Shown here: one piece after another, positions 41,766 to 50,451 of the stretch | Numbering within the stretch: the first letter of the stretch is position 1 | Layout of the letters: the number at the start of each line of letters is the position of its first letter | DNA from: a virus | Virus record (IMG/VR): IMGVR_UViG_3300017971_000194 | Coordinates: 122,350-186,349 of that record | Length of the DNA: 64,000 bases | Reading direction: 5' to 3' (one strand) | Notes under the pieces: generated by a model | The model's input: the letters and a program-made list of their open reading frames with translations, nothing else | What the model was told of the DNA's origin: nothing | Databases searched by the model: none | Translations under genes and position numbers: made by a program

Positions 41766-43007
41766 ATGCCAAAAGCAAAAGCAAAAACAAAAAGTGAAAA
41801 AACTAATGCTCTGATAGAAGCTAGAAAAGCATTGAGAAAACATAAAGAGGTGGATTTCAAGAATAGAAAAGACCCTAATCCAACTGAACAATTCCCCCAT
41901 GTATCAACAGGGTCCATCATAGTCAACCATCTGATTGGAGGTACGATCATTCCTTCATCTGGACTATCCATATGCCCTGGTGTTCCTCGTGGTCGTATCA
42001 TTGAGGTATACGGTCCTGAATCAAGTGGTAAGACAACATTGGCATTAGCTGTTGCAGCACAAGCACAACAGGCTGGTGGTGTAGTAGGGTTCCTTGATTT
42101 TGAGAATGCTTTACATGATGGTTATGCTCAAGCCCTTGGTGTTGATTATGATAATGATCTGATTGATATCTGGGTACCATTCTGTATGGAAGAGGGTTTT
42201 GAAATTATCAATACATGGGTAGAGCATAATCTTGATGCCATAATCATAGACTCTGTTTCTGCTATGGTGCCTAGAAAGGTGCTGGAGGGAGAGGCTAGCA
42301 AGGATGAGCAAATTGGTCTTCGTGCCATAAAGATGTCTCAGTTCCTTGGTAAACTGGTTAATTGGTTACGAGGGAAAGATACATCTGTGATCTTTGTGAA
42401 TCAGATACGATCTGTGATCAAAACCTCCAAATATGATACTAGACCTGATGAAACAACCAGTGGTGGAAATGCTTTGAAGTTCTATTCTACTATCAGGTTA
42501 AAACTACAGAAACGGGCACAGGAAGTTTTGGAAATCAAAGATTCATTGACAGGCCAGAAAAAGAAAAAACCTATTGGTACATATACCAAAGTTACCTGTG
42601 TCAAAAATAAATTGGATAGTAAACAAGGGGATACTGGTGAAATCTTCATCAGGTTTGGCAAGGGTATTGACAATATCAGGACTATTTTGGATATTGCCAT
42701 TTTCCGTAAAGTCATCACAAAAAATAGTTCCTGGTTGTCATATAAAGAAGATGATAAAAAGGTTGGGTTCAAGGTACAGGGAAAAGAGAAGGTACAAACT
42801 CTGTTCAGAGAAAATCCTGTGGTGTATGAAGCTATTAAGAGTGATGTGCTTGAAAAAATATCCTTTGAGAGTAATGTTGAAACTGAGGGTGCCGTAGAGA
42901 GTGACGAAGGGGATATAATTCTTGAAGAAGAAGAGCAAGTGGAAAATGTTGATACTGAAGAAATTGTTGTTGATGAAGATGGTGAGGTGAAAGAAGAGAC
43001 TCTATGA
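41766..43007 (+). CDS. recA: RecA recombinase
   Basis: A 413-residue RecA-family ATPase. Walker A is GPESSGKT at residues 83-90, followed by FLDFENALHDGYAQALGVD, matching FIDAEHALDPIYARKLGVD of E. coli RecA. Walker B is AIIIDSVSAMVP, and the L2 region VIFVNQIRSVI with DETTSGGNALKFYSTIRL. The DE-rich tail (EEEEQVENVDTEE) is longer than in E. coli RecA. It makes strand-exchange filaments on ssDNA. The gene overlaps the next by ATGA. It has a basic N-terminal extension of about 40 residues. Confidence 0.93.
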   Translation: MPKAKAKTKSEKTNALIEARKALRKHKEVDFKNRKDPNPTEQFPHVSTGSIIVNHLIGGTIIPSSGLSICPGVPRGRIIEVYGPESSGKTTLALAVAAQAQQAGGVVGFLDFENALHDGYAQALGVDYDNDLIDIWVPFCMEEGFEIINTWVEHNLDAIIIDSVSAMVPRKVLEGEASKDEQIGLRAIKMSQFLGKLVNWLRGKDTSVIFVNQIRSVIKTSKYDTRPDETTSGGNALKFYSTIRLKLQKRAQEVLEIKDSLTGQKKKKPIGTYTKVTCVKNKLDSKQGDTGEIFIRFGKGIDNIRTILDIAIFRKVITKNSSWLSYKEDDKKVGFKVQGKEKVQTLFRENPVVYEAIKSDVLEKISFESNVETEGAVESDEGDIILEEEEQVENVDTEEIVVDEDGEVKEETL

Positions 43008-44170
43008 TAGATATTGGGATCAAGAATTTCCAATCAATTAAAGATGTATCCTTTAGGATTAAAGGATTCACAGTAATTGTTGGGAAAACAAATATTGGTA
43101 AGAGTGCTATAATACGTGCTATCAAAGGTGCGTTGAGGAACTCAAAGGGAAGCTACTATATTCGAGAGGGTGAAAAAACTTGTACTGTCACTCTTCAAGA
43201 TCCCAATGGTTTCTTTCTTTCCTGGGAAAAAGGGAAAGGGAACCAATATACCATAGGTAATGAATCCTACAATAATGTTGGATTTGAAGTGCCATCTGAA
43301 TTGGCAGATGCTGGATTCCGAGTCATCACTACAGGTAACAAAGATCTCTCCCCACAAATAGCTGATCAATTCAACCCATTGTTTCTGGTGAATGAAACGG
43401 GTGGAGCCTGTGCTGATATCCTATTTGATATCTCTCGGATTAATATTTTGAATGGTGCTCAAAGATTGATCGAAAAAGATCAACGTAATCTGAAGAGTAC
43501 CCTTAAGACTCGGAAAGCTGACCTCCAAAGGGTCCAAGAAGGTATTGAGACTCTCAAAGAAGTCCCTGACATAAGGGCTCGATATGATGTGTTGAGATCT
43601 GAGGGAGCTGATCTAGAGGAATTGAAGGTAGAACTGACAAGGATTTTGGGACTCGAAAGTAAGCTAAAAAGATGTGGTATTAGGGTGAAGTCTCTGACCA
43701 AAATTGATACCATAGTTGTCCCAGAAGAAGATTTGAATTCACTCATTGTGGAAATCTATGAAATACAGGATTTTCATGATAGGTGTAAGAAATTTCAACC
43801 TGAAATCAGATCAATGATGGAGAGTGACTTAGCACAAATCGAGATACCAACTGAAAACTTAGATGCTGATTTGGAAGAAGCTCGTGAACTTGAAAGCCTG
43901 TCTCGACAACTAATTCCAGCTTTGGATTCAGTGTCGAGACTTGAAGGAGTAGAGTCTATCCAAATACCCAAAGTCTTAGAACTAGATTTTGACTCTGTGG
44001 TTTGGATGCAGGGCAAGATTGAGTCTTTAAAGACTATCAAACGTCAATTTGTGGCTTTGGAGAAGGAGTCTTCAGAGATAGAATCTGAATTGAGAGAGTT
44101 AGATAATGAAATAGCAGACGTGAAAGCTCAGCTTAAGGTCTGCCCCTTGTGTGAGACTTCGTTAGCATGA
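43004..44170 (+). CDS. Rad50/SbcC N-terminal half, ending at the zinc hook
   Basis: A 388-residue protein with Walker A GKTNIGKS (residues 27-34) in FTVIVGKTNIGKSAIIRAI, Q-loop-like NPLFLVNETGG, then a long coiled coil from about residue 150. It ends with Cys380 and Cys383 in CPLCETSLA, the CxxC zinc hook found at the tip of the Rad50 coil. The reading stops there, so the second coil, signature motif and Walker B are absent; they are in a separate gene at 47454-48074. With Mre11 next door, this makes a two-piece DNA-end processing complex. A truncated, inactive copy is the other possibility, but the second piece argues against it. Confidence 0.85.
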   Translation: MIDIGIKNFQSIKDVSFRIKGFTVIVGKTNIGKSAIIRAIKGALRNSKGSYYIREGEKTCTVTLQDPNGFFLSWEKGKGNQYTIGNESYNNVGFEVPSELADAGFRVITTGNKDLSPQIADQFNPLFLVNETGGACADILFDISRINILNGAQRLIEKDQRNLKSTLKTRKADLQRVQEGIETLKEVPDIRARYDVLRSEGADLEELKVELTRILGLESKLKRCGIRVKSLTKIDTIVVPEEDLNSLIVEIYEIQDFHDRCKKFQPEIRSMMESDLAQIEIPTENLDADLEEARELESLSRQLIPALDSVSRLEGVESIQIPKVLELDFDSVVWMQGKIESLKTIKRQFVALEKESSEIESELRELDNEIADVKAQLKVCPLCETSLA

Positions 44171-45120
44171 AGAAATATCGGTTCATCACTAGATCTGATT
44201 GCCATCTTTCTGACAGACCTCCTGTCTCTAGGATCGATGACTACAAAGAAGCAATACTTAATAAGTTAGATCAGATTTACAAATTAGCAGTAGACCATGA
44301 ATGTGATGCTATTCTTGATGCTGGTGATTTCTATCATGTGAAAGCACCTACAAAGAACAGTCATGAACTGACTGGTGATGTGGCTCTTTTACATAATCAG
44401 TACAAGGTTCCAGTGTATGCTATTATTGGCAATCATGATGTGATGTATAGCAATGTTGATACTATTGATAAGCAACCACTAGGGGTTTTGTTCAAGACCA
44501 AGACATTCAATAGGCTGCAAGATATCACAATTGGTGATGTTCGTATAATTGGTATTGATTATCGTGTAGATGTGGATGAAGAATTGCTCAGTAGATGCAA
44601 GAAAGGTGATGAGAAGATACTCATCGCAGTGTTCCATGGTTCAGTTGCGGATCTCCCATTATATCCAGGAGAGAAGTTCTATAGTTATAAGAAACTTGCT
44701 GAACTAGACCCTGACATTTGGGTTCTCGGTCATATACATAAAGACCAGGGTATCCAAGAAGTTGAAGGTAAGCATTTCATAAATCTTGGGGCTATCTCTA
44801 GGGGGGCTTTGACATATGATGACATTACTCGCACCCCTCGTGTAGGTTTCATAGAGATCACTGTGGATGATGGTGATGTGAATGTCCAAGTTACTCCTAT
44901 TGATTTATTGGTGAGAGAAGCAAAAGAAATTTTTGATTTTGAACGTAAAGAAAAGGTCCAACAAGAGACTCGTAAGATTGAAGATTTCATTGAGAATCTC
45001 ATCAAAGTATCTACAGAGGACCCAAAAGATAAACTGACACAGAGTATTTCATCTTTAGGGCTGGCTCAAGAGGTGAAAGACACTATATACCATTACTTGG
45101 AGGCTGCTGAAAATGCCTAG
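44167..45120 (+). CDS. sbcD: Mre11/SbcD-type nuclease
   Basis: A 317-residue metallophosphatase with the five expected motifs in order: RSDCHLSD, LDAGDFYH, IIGNHDVMY, VFHGSVADLP and VLGHIHKDQG. These bind two metal ions and act on DNA ends. The C-terminal 70 residues (about 250-317) are a helical part for the Rad50 contact. The ATG overlaps the stop of the Rad50 N-half as ATGA, and the stop overlaps the Cas4-like nuclease start. It is likely the nuclease of the split Rad50 complex. Confidence 0.9.
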   Translation: MKKYRFITRSDCHLSDRPPVSRIDDYKEAILNKLDQIYKLAVDHECDAILDAGDFYHVKAPTKNSHELTGDVALLHNQYKVPVYAIIGNHDVMYSNVDTIDKQPLGVLFKTKTFNRLQDITIGDVRIIGIDYRVDVDEELLSRCKKGDEKILIAVFHGSVADLPLYPGEKFYSYKKLAELDPDIWVLGHIHKDQGIQEVEGKHFINLGAISRGALTYDDITRTPRVGFIEITVDDGDVNVQVTPIDLLVREAKEIFDFERKEKVQQETRKIEDFIENLIKVSTEDPKDKLTQSISSLGLAQEVKDTIYHYLEAAENA

Positions 45121-45952
45121 AGCCCTTACATTTTATGCATTCAAAAATTATGTTGAATGCCCTTTGAAGCATCTGAGACAGAATATAAATAGGGACAAAC
45201 CTATTACCATGCAAGATGAGTATAATACTGTTTATGGTACAGTAGTTCAGAAGATGTTTGAAATGTTTTACAATGACCAGATTTGGAGGAAAGGGAAAGA
45301 AGCCAGAACTATCCTGAAAGATAAAGTCCCCAAAGTATTTGCCGAAATCGTAGCTAAAAAGAACATCTTTTGGGGTGAACATGAGGGTGGGAAACAGCTA
45401 ATTATAGATGAATGTATTGTAGCTGTAGATCATGGTATCGATACGGTAAGAGACTATAAACTGTTAGCTCCATATGCAAAATCTGAAGTCAATACCTATG
45501 CATACATTACCAAAGCTGATCAAATTGGTGGTCGAATTGATTTCGTGTTTAAAGGTGATGGTGAGATCAGGATATTTGATGGTAAAGGGAGCAAGTATAA
45601 AGACAGGTATCTAGATCATAGACAGCTCTTTTGGTATGCTTTGTCTTATTACCTCTTGCATAGAAAAATGCCAAACTCTTTATGGTATTGGTTCTATAGA
45701 TTTCCAGAAGATCCTCTATTGGAAGTAGAATTCACTATCGATACTCTGAAGGAATTGAAAGCAGAAATTATCGATGTAATGCAGAAGATAAAGAAGCGTC
45801 AATTCAAGGCAACCCCAAGTAGTAAGGCTTGTAAGTTTTGCCCTTATGTTGGGGAATGCAAATTTAAAGCAGATAAGACCAACAAGAACAAATCTATCCT
45901 TCCAGAAGGTACTTCAGGATTTGTGGAGTTAGGTCTTGATGATGACGAATAA
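45113..45952 (+). CDS. PD-(D/E)XK nuclease of the Cas4/RecB type with Fe-S cysteines
   Basis: A 279-residue protein. It starts YAFKNYVECPLKH, whose Cys matches the first iron-sulphur cysteine of Cas4-like proteins, and ends with CKFCPYVGEC, which gives the other three. Between them are GGRIDFVF, RIFDGKGS (D-x-K) and QLFWYALSYYLL, the QxxxY-type motif of the RecB family. Such enzymes cut ssDNA or trim ends. GGAGG precedes the start. It follows Mre11, so a joint end-resection role is likely. Confidence 0.8.
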   Translation: MPRALTFYAFKNYVECPLKHLRQNINRDKPITMQDEYNTVYGTVVQKMFEMFYNDQIWRKGKEARTILKDKVPKVFAEIVAKKNIFWGEHEGGKQLIIDECIVAVDHGIDTVRDYKLLAPYAKSEVNTYAYITKADQIGGRIDFVFKGDGEIRIFDGKGSKYKDRYLDHRQLFWYALSYYLLHRKMPNSLWYWFYRFPEDPLLEVEFTIDTLKELKAEIIDVMQKIKKRQFKATPSSKACKFCPYVGECKFKADKTNKNKSILPEGTSGFVELGLDDDE

Positions 45953-45987
45953 AAATACACTCTTGGTAATATGACCTGGAGGAAATC

Positions 45988-46281
45988 ATGTCCGATGTAG
46001 AAGCGTTGGCCCGAAGATGGTCAAAATTGAAAGAGAAACGAGCCGAACTTGTCTCAAAACGGGACAAGATTAAGGGTCGTTTAGATGCAGAGAAACAACA
46101 GTTAAAAGAAATTGTTGAAGAGATAAAAGCTAAAGGTCTTGACCCTAAAAAGCTAAGCTCTACTCTGGATGAAAAGAAACAAGAGCTAGAAGATCAGGTC
46201 AATGCTTTTGAAGAGAAAATGAAAGCTCTTGAAGAGAGCTTATCTCAATTCGATGATCAGTTTGATGATCTAGGTCTATAA
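45988..46281 (+). CDS. Small coiled-coil protein, 97 aa
   Basis: The protein is almost entirely coiled coil (KEKRAELVSKRDKIKGRLDA, then KKQELEDQVNAFEEKMKAL) with an acidic end FDDQFDDLGL. TGGAGG lies upstream of the start. It sits between the nuclease and the clamp, within the interval that separates the two Rad50 halves, and could bridge them or act as a separate replication factor. The acidic tip may dock to the clamp or SSB. It is a real gene by its position and ribosome site. Confidence 0.6.
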   Translation: MSDVEALARRWSKLKEKRAELVSKRDKIKGRLDAEKQQLKEIVEEIKAKGLDPKKLSSTLDEKKQELEDQVNAFEEKMKALEESLSQFDDQFDDLGL

Positions 46282-46293
46282 AAGGAGATACAA

Positions 46294-47457
46294 ATGGCTT
46301 CAATGGAACTTACAGTAGACAGGCAAGAATTTCTACGTGCTCTTTCGACACTGGAATTTTCCAGCTACAATACAGCATCACAGTCTATTAGGTTAGAAGT
46401 GCTCAACCCTACTAAAGGTGTTCTGTACTCTTGTTCAGGACGTTTTGCTACCAGAGCATATTTCAGCATAAAATCCACAGATGGTGAAATACCAGAAGAG
46501 AATGCTGTCATTATACTTGGGACAGGTGTTGAGAACTTTGTCAGCACTCTTCCTTCTGAGGAACTCAAGATTCAGTACCTTGAAAAGAACCTTCGAATCA
46601 GAGGTATGTGGCTTGATTCTGGGAAAGAGAATTTCACAGACCAGAAATACCCATTCTTGACAGTCAAAGTCCCAGCAATTGAAAAACTCTTGAAGGACAC
46701 TCAAGACCTCGGAGAGATTCATGCTGATGTCCTTGTTGAAGGGGTTAAGTACATCAAGAGTTTTTCTAACAAGGAAATTTTCTCTCCTAGAGTTCTTGTT
46801 TCAGGAGATAAGCTCATTTATATGGATGAGATCAAGATTGGGGTCTTTGAATCATCTCAGGGATTTCCAGCTCTTAGTTTTGGTATGGATGATATGGCTC
46901 CTATCCTTTCTTTCCTGACCCAATACAAGGGTCAGAAGATCAAGGCTCTTCAATTTGGCAATGGTTATGCCCTGGAGAGTGAAAACGGATCTGTGCTTGT
47001 CTATGCTTTCAATGTGAAGGCTCAAAAGGAATTGGAAGAAGAGCTTTCACTTGAAGATGAACCTCCCATCACATTCAACATCGAGAACAAGAAGTTTTCA
47101 AATATCCTACAGCTACTGAAGACAAAAGGTTCACAACTGTTTGACGAGATGGATATCACCATCCATCCTGAAGGATTTTTGGAGATGGTTCGACCTCCAA
47201 ATTTCCAGTCTCGTTTGTCTGTTTCTCCCCAAGACATGCCTGAAGAAGCATTGACAGTCAAGGTTCAGTTTTCAAACCTCATCAGTGTGTTGAGAGCTTT
47301 CCCTAAAGATACAATCCTAATGGGCATCAACCCTGAGGATAAGAAGTTTAAGATCATTGGATCTTTGGACATCTCCCTTGGGGAACCAGAAGAGGGAGAA
47401 GAAGAGGAAAAGGTTTCCTGTCGAGTCATGAATATACTGTCCTATTGGAATGAATGA
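46294..47457 (+). CDS. dnaN: Sliding clamp, DnaN beta-type
   Basis: A 387-residue protein, the length of bacterial beta clamps (about 366-380), with three-domain periodicity. Near the start are MELTVDRQEFLRALSTLEF and RLEVLNPTKGVLYSCS; later IYMDEIKIGVFE and the end of domain 3, GSLDISLGEP. There is no single catalytic motif for clamps, so the call rests on length, strand pattern and the delta, delta' and tau/gamma genes beside it. AAAGGAGATACAA precedes the start. It would hold the polymerase on DNA; no polymerase gene lies in the window. Confidence 0.7.
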   Translation: MASMELTVDRQEFLRALSTLEFSSYNTASQSIRLEVLNPTKGVLYSCSGRFATRAYFSIKSTDGEIPEENAVIILGTGVENFVSTLPSEELKIQYLEKNLRIRGMWLDSGKENFTDQKYPFLTVKVPAIEKLLKDTQDLGEIHADVLVEGVKYIKSFSNKEIFSPRVLVSGDKLIYMDEIKIGVFESSQGFPALSFGMDDMAPILSFLTQYKGQKIKALQFGNGYALESENGSVLVYAFNVKAQKELEEELSLEDEPPITFNIENKKFSNILQLLKTKGSQLFDEMDITIHPEGFLEMVRPPNFQSRLSVSPQDMPEEALTVKVQFSNLISVLRAFPKDTILMGINPEDKKFKIIGSLDISLGEPEEGEEEEKVSCRVMNILSYWNE

Positions 47458-48074
47458 TGTTAGGTGATCTTGGAGACAAAATATCCCGACTAGAAGGGGT
47501 GCGATCCAAGTATCTTCGAGACGAATCTTCATTGGAAGATGAGATTAAGAAGATAGAGCACCAGATGTCTGTCCTAGAACAGGCTTCAGAGGCCATAAAA
47601 ACCATTCTGCAAGCTTTAATCCACGAAGACAAGGAAAGTATCAGGGCTATCATCACAGAGGGCTTACAGGCCATTTTCGAGGACCAAGACCTTTCCTTAA
47701 AAATTGATTCAAGCATCAAACGTGGGAAGGTCAACATCGATTTTTTACTTACTGATGGGATGAAGGGGATCGAAGGAGATGTCCTTGATTCTTTTGGGGG
47801 TGGTGTAGCCAATATAGTGTCTCTTCTTTTCCGGTTCATAGCTTCAATGAAGCTGAAGCTATATCCCTTCCTAGCTCTCGATGAATCTTTAGGGAATGTT
47901 TCGGAAGAATACATTGATAATGCAGGATCTTTCCTGAAGTCATTATGTAAAAAGACTCAATTTGATGTATTGCTTGTAACTCATCAACCAAAGTTCCTGA
48001 GCTTTGCAGACACAGCTTATGCTGGAGATTTGGATGGCTCAAAACTAGTTTTGAAAGAGATAAAAGGACCATGA
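47454..48074 (+). CDS. Rad50/SbcC C-terminal half with Walker B
   Basis: A 206-residue protein overlapping the clamp stop by ATGA. A short coil at residues 1-60 is followed by the ABC signature-like DSFGGGVANIVSL (about 112-124), Walker B FLALDESLGNVS with Asp143 and Glu144, and the switch histidine in LLVTHQP (His177). These are the C-terminal elements of Rad50, missing in the gene at 43004-44170. It lacks a CxxC hook. The two halves together would give one ATPase head; the descending coil is much shorter than the ascending one. Confidence 0.82.
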   Translation: MMLGDLGDKISRLEGVRSKYLRDESSLEDEIKKIEHQMSVLEQASEAIKTILQALIHEDKESIRAIITEGLQAIFEDQDLSLKIDSSIKRGKVNIDFLLTDGMKGIEGDVLDSFGGGVANIVSLLFRFIASMKLKLYPFLALDESLGNVSEEYIDNAGSFLKSLCKKTQFDVLLVTHQPKFLSFADTAYAGDLDGSKLVLKEIKGP

Positions 48075-48075
48075 T

Positions 48076-48705
48076 GTGAAAACAAAAGAAGAAATATATG
48101 AGATGTATCAGAATCTTTTAAAAAGGTACTTCTATGCTTATATCAAGGAGAAATCTACTCAAGAACCTTGGAATTGTAGGTTCAATCTACAGCATCCACT
48201 TGATATTGAACCCATCATTGATGGTGAGCCTAATCCAAACTACAATAGAATCAATCGAGTCAGAATTGAATACCAATGTGTGGTAGACGAAGATAAAGAT
48301 AGGGTTCAATTCCTGATCAATGATAGTAGGATTTGGATACGGAAAAAGCATCTCATTGATTTTGAAGAAAGTGATTCCAATATATTTTACCTAGTCCTGT
48401 CTCATGCAGAGAAGTATGATTTACATGGGTTCATCAAATACACAGGGCTTTGTAAGTTATCATTTGAGAAGAATGAAATCACTATCTGTGATATTAGCAG
48501 TGATGCTGACCATTGCCCTGCCTTTCTCAATAAGTATTCTAAAGGAGAGATAGAAGACCAGTTTTGGAAACATGTTGAAAAACATCATCATGACCTATCT
48601 CTTTTAAGGTCTATTCTTAATGAAAAAGGAAAACTGCCGTTTTGGGGTCGAGTCAAGGCATTTTTCTCGTTTAAGAAGAGATCTAAGAATGAAAATTCTA
48701 AGTAA
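48076..48705 (+). CDS. Unrecognised protein, 209 aa
   Basis: It starts with GTG at 48076, one base after the upstream stop. The protein is mixed helix and strand with many Tyr, Cys and His residues (NCRFNLQHPLDIEPIIDGEP, HVEKHHHDLSLL), and has a basic end, KAFFSFKKRSKNENSK. It lies between the Rad50 C-half and the Toprim protein, so a DNA-processing role is possible. No motif was recognised. Confidence 0.5.
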   Translation: MKTKEEIYEMYQNLLKRYFYAYIKEKSTQEPWNCRFNLQHPLDIEPIIDGEPNPNYNRINRVRIEYQCVVDEDKDRVQFLINDSRIWIRKKHLIDFEESDSNIFYLVLSHAEKYDLHGFIKYTGLCKLSFEKNEITICDISSDADHCPAFLNKYSKGEIEDQFWKHVEKHHHDLSLLRSILNEKGKLPFWGRVKAFFSFKKRSKNENSK

Positions 48706-49222
48706 AATCCTTGTTGATAGCTACTATGAATTGGGAGCTGCTGATCATGTCCCATTAATGATGGAATGGGAAGGGTTCGATTTATCTTCAATAGCTGTCT
48801 CAAAAAGCACTGGTGTACCTAAAATTTCAAATGAACCTCCTTATAAGTTTCGTACCGGTATTTTTCCAGTAGAACCTAATGAAGATATTTTCAGTCGTGT
48901 GAGTGATTCCCTTATAGATACTCTAGAAATCCATAATGATCTAGAAGATGTATTGGAATATTATGTTGAAATAGGTATACAACCTCGATGGATAATAGGT
49001 CAGTTCTTTAGCAGAAAAAACCAAATCTTTGAAGAATTAGCTCTAGAAGGAGTGGGGATAATCAATTATAAATTGAATGATTGTATAATGATCGTGCCTG
49101 GAACGGTAGAGTTAGGTTTTTTCACTATTATTTCTCGAAAGGACCTGGATAAAGCATATGCTACATATATGCTTCGAAACCCATTGGAACAGATAAGGCT
49201 TGTGAAATGGAGAAATTTATAA
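48689..49222 (+). CDS. Unrecognised protein, 177 aa
   Basis: Read from the ATG at 48689, which overlaps the end of the upstream gene by 17 bases, with AGAAGAG upstream; a longer reading runs far into that gene. It is acidic in the middle with strands (RTGIFPVEPNEDIFSRV, GIINYKLNDCIMIVPGTVEL). It overlaps the Toprim gene by 16 bases at its end. No family was recognised. The close overlaps suggest it belongs to the same replication set. Confidence 0.5.
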   Translation: MKILSKILVDSYYELGAADHVPLMMEWEGFDLSSIAVSKSTGVPKISNEPPYKFRTGIFPVEPNEDIFSRVSDSLIDTLEIHNDLEDVLEYYVEIGIQPRWIIGQFFSRKNQIFEELALEGVGIINYKLNDCIMIVPGTVELGFFTIISRKDLDKAYATYMLRNPLEQIRLVKWRNL

Positions 49223-49893
49223 AGATATGGCAAGCCAATCTGCAAAGGCATCCAGAGGCTGTGGATTTTCTACTTTCTCGTGGAGTGTCTGAAGAGCAGA
49301 TAAGACAGTTCCGTGTCGGTTGGAGTTCCAGGGTTGTGAAGATATCCAAAGATGGGAATGTGTTTTATGATGGTCCACGAGTCAATACTGGATATGTGCT
49401 ATTTCCTTTAACACGTCTCGACCAATCACCAACAGGATTTATCACCAGAGCTGTAGCAGAGAAAGAATACTACAAATGGGTTGCTAAGTCACCAGGACCT
49501 TGGTTTTTTGGGACAACCAGAGGATGCCTTGAGGAGATTTGGAGAACCAAAAGTGTCTTCTTAGTTGAAGGAGCTTTTGACTTTTTCCCTCTTCAAAGGA
49601 TTTATGCTAATACTTTGTGTGTCAGCACAGCAAATCTATCATCACAACAATATAGATTTTTAGAGAGGTTTGTTGATAAAGTATTTCTATATTTTGATTC
49701 TGATAAAACTGGACAAAAATCTTCAGATAGTATAAGGAAAAAAGCATGGAACTACTTTAGTACAAAGTCATCACCTTTCAAATGTATAGTTTTAAGCTCG
49801 AAGTTCAAGGATATTGGTGAGGCATGGTATGAGTGGGGTGATACAAAACTGAAGAATTATATCCTTGACCAGGTAGCATACCATGATATTTAA
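49207..49893 (+). CDS. Toprim-domain primase fragment-like protein
   Basis: A 228-residue protein. It starts AVDFLLSRGVSEEQIRQFRV, like DnaG after its zinc domain, and then has GYVLFPLTR and TGFITRAV. The Toprim motifs are VFLVEGAFDFFPL (Glu) and FLYFDSDKTG (Asp-x-Asp). There is no N-terminal zinc finger or helicase-binding domain, so either a separate gene supplies them or it works as a stand-alone Toprim catalytic unit, as in some phages. It may make RNA primers for replication. Overlap with the upstream gene is 16 bases. Confidence 0.7.
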   Translation: MEKFIKIWQANLQRHPEAVDFLLSRGVSEEQIRQFRVGWSSRVVKISKDGNVFYDGPRVNTGYVLFPLTRLDQSPTGFITRAVAEKEYYKWVAKSPGPWFFGTTRGCLEEIWRTKSVFLVEGAFDFFPLQRIYANTLCVSTANLSSQQYRFLERFVDKVFLYFDSDKTGQKSSDSIRKKAWNYFSTKSSPFKCIVLSSKFKDIGEAWYEWGDTKLKNYILDQVAYHDI

Positions 49894-49932
49894 TGGAGGG
49901 ACTGGAAACCCTTTTACCAAAGGAGATAAGTT

Positions 49933-50451
49933 ATGGCTACAGAGTATTGGTACTCAGAGGAAGTGAAGGAAATGGCAGAGGGGATCATTGCCAAGAGAGC
50001 CCCTGAGTTAGTTGATGCCAAGATTGTCTACGTCATGAAAGAGAAATGCTCTAAGAAGGCAGGGAAGTTGGTTCTTGGTAAGACAAAGAAAGCTTCTCCT
50101 ATGCAGAATTTCTTTTTGGATGGTTGTCATTACATCATTGAGTTAGGTGCTGATGGTTGGCAAGAGCTGAATCCACGTCAAAGAGAAGCAGCATTGTATC
50201 ACTATCTTTGCTATTGTTTTGTAGATGTTGATGAAGAAACCAATGAGTATATCTACAAAATGAGAGATCCTGACATCCAAGAATTCTCAGAGGTGATCAG
50301 CACCTATGGATTCTGGCATGAAGACTTGAAGAAGTTTGGTCGTAATGTCAAAGTTCTTGATCTTGATGAGGTTGATGGAGACCAAAGTGTTGATATCAAG
50401 AAAGAGAAAGGGAATAACACATCCCCTCAGTTAGTAGAGGCTAGTGCATAA
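49933..50451 (+). CDS. Putative phage metallopeptidase relative with altered active site
   Basis: A 172-residue protein with the plan of the putative phage metallopeptidase family, which as I remember it has HELxH followed later by HDIEEF. Here the matching segments are HYLCY (His90, Tyr91, Tyr94) and RDPDIQEF (Pro113), so the Glu and two His zinc ligands are replaced. The remainder, EFSEVISTYGFWHEDLKKFG, is kept. It is probably a non-enzymatic descendant with another role in the replication operon. AAAGGAGATAAG precedes the start; the stop overlaps the tau/gamma start. Confidence 0.6.
   Translation: MATEYWYSEEVKEMAEGIIAKRAPELVDAKIVYVMKEKCSKKAGKLVLGKTKKASPMQNFFLDGCHYIIELGADGWQELNPRQREAALYHYLCYCFVDVDEETNEYIYKMRDPDIQEFSEVISTYGFWHEDLKKFGRNVKVLDLDEVDGDQSVDIKKEKGNNTSPQLVEASA

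Noticed and set aside
42482-43033. 183-codon minus-strand frame opposite recA
   Set aside because: Antisense shadow with no ribosome site; recA is unmistakable on the plus strand.
43004-44170. Rad50 pseudogene truncated by a stop
   Set aside because: The matching C-terminal half is intact as a separate gene with its own start, so a functional split is more likely.
49933-50451. Active zinc metallopeptidase
   Set aside because: The expected HExxH is replaced by HYLCY, so enzymatic activity cannot be claimed.
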